A DNA stretch of 64,000 bases from Latrodectus hesperus (taxonomy: Eukaryota; Arthropoda; Arachnida; Araneae; Theridiidae). Shown here one piece after another: positions 63,269 through 64,000 of the stretch. The translations under genes and the position numbers were made by a program. The stretch is from assembly GCA_037975125.1 (NCBI GenBank), contig CM075853.1:28696295-28760294 (forward strand), read 5' to 3'. How positions within the stretch are numbered: the first letter of the stretch is position 1; every line of letters starts with the position of its first letter. The notes under the pieces were generated by a model. The model was not told where the DNA came from. It saw only the letters and a program-made list of their open reading frames with translations, and made no database searches.

Positions 63269-64000
63269 AGTTAAAAACATTTTCTCAGTTTTAATCATTC
63301 TAATTTATATATTTCAATTTTAATCATTAAAATTCTGATGGGTATACAACTCGCTTTAAAAAATAGATGATTTAAGATACAGCCTTTTTTTATTTAGTAC
63401 ATTAATATCGGTACTTTGACAAAATTCTTCATTAAGTGTGTTCTTTTTCAGAAAGAGAATTAGTTTAATTACTTATAAAACTATAGACCATTACAACATT
63501 TTTATATAAAATTTTAACTAAACATAATGCTGACATTATCCTTAACATGAATTTTATATCTGTTTTTATTGTCTTCGAGACTTTAACGGAACCTTAGATA
63601 ATTCAATTTAATTGCTTGCATTCTAATCAAAGACTCTCCTGAAATTGCTTAAAAGATATTTCGAACTCTTACAGACATCATGAACATTATTCTGGAAGAA
63701 CTGATTTGTGAAGTAGGTTAAGCACTCTTTTCTAACAAGCTTCCTTTTTTCGCTTGGTTGAATTCTTTGTAAAAGTTTTAGGCCATTTTGTCTGTTCTTT
63801 AATTGGTCTTTGTAGTAAAGGATACGGTTCTTTCCTATTACTGAAAGTAACTCATCTTGCCTCTTAAATCGTTAAGTTCTACAAATCGATTCTTTTAAGT
63901 CACATAGGTAAATTCCAAAGAATGGTGTTAAAATTCTGACGTAAGCATAACATTTTGAACAGTAATGCATAGAAAAAGGGAAACCATAGGTTGATAGTAA
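63269..64000. other. AT-rich noncoding stretch to window end
   Basis: No feature could be supported. Confidence 0.5.

Overview
This window looks like nuclear DNA from a eukaryote with a large, very AT-rich genome, most probably an arachnid and perhaps an orb-weaving spider. The evidence is indirect. There are decayed Tc1/mariner transposases, 5'-truncated non-LTR retrotransposons (LINEs), several families of tRNA-derived SINEs, long (TA)n tracts and no dense coding. The spider assignment rests on recalled resemblance of the LINE C-termini and SINE types to araneid genomes and was not tested by a search. No intact cellular protein-coding gene, rRNA or functional tRNA could be supported. The window reads as intergenic DNA or the inside of a very long intron.

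Layout. 1-2.8 kb: featureless AT-rich DNA. 2.8-7.6 kb: a full-length SINE (family A), a two-copy tandem repeat, and a tiny LINE 3' end with an (AAC)n tail. 8.4-8.8 kb: a short coding-like segment. 10.0-12.2 kb: a decayed Tc1-like transposase split by a 5'-truncated LINE with a perfect 14-bp target-site duplication (TSD). 13.2-13.6 kb: a mariner 3' end with its terminal inverted repeat. 15.1-17.5 kb: CRE-like sites, a LINE C-terminal fragment, and an internally deleted LINE that keeps both ends. 18.4-20 kb: two (TA)n tracts flanking a family B retroposon. 22-35 kb: three more family A SINEs, a (TA)n tract, a tRNA-like pseudogene, a GC-richer island at 30.3-30.85 kb, and a compound CA/ATC/TA satellite. 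35-41 kb: microsatellites in otherwise plain DNA. 42-47.7 kb: family B and C retroposons, a decayed mariner-like transposase, a 21-bp hairpin, and two copies of the two-ended LINE derivative, one only 30 bp long. 48.9-58 kb: SINEs of families A, D, C, B and E, a chimeric D/A SINE, and a 25-bp-stem hairpin. 58.3-58.9 and 61.4-61.9 kb: two further GC-richer islands of unknown role. 63.2 kb: a 99-bp poly(A)-tailed retroposon fragment.

How the parts relate. The elements form a small ecology of autonomous LINEs and parasites on them. Family B shares its 3' end and TATG-type tail with the LINE at 10.4-11.7 kb. SINE families A, C and D end in (AAC)n tails like the LINE at 7.4 kb. The LINE at 16.7-17.5 and 47.1-47.7 kb exists as an internally deleted derivative whose two copies share one unusual junction. 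The 50.4-50.6 kb element joins the head of one SINE family to the tail of another. The family letters A-E are labels for this window only.
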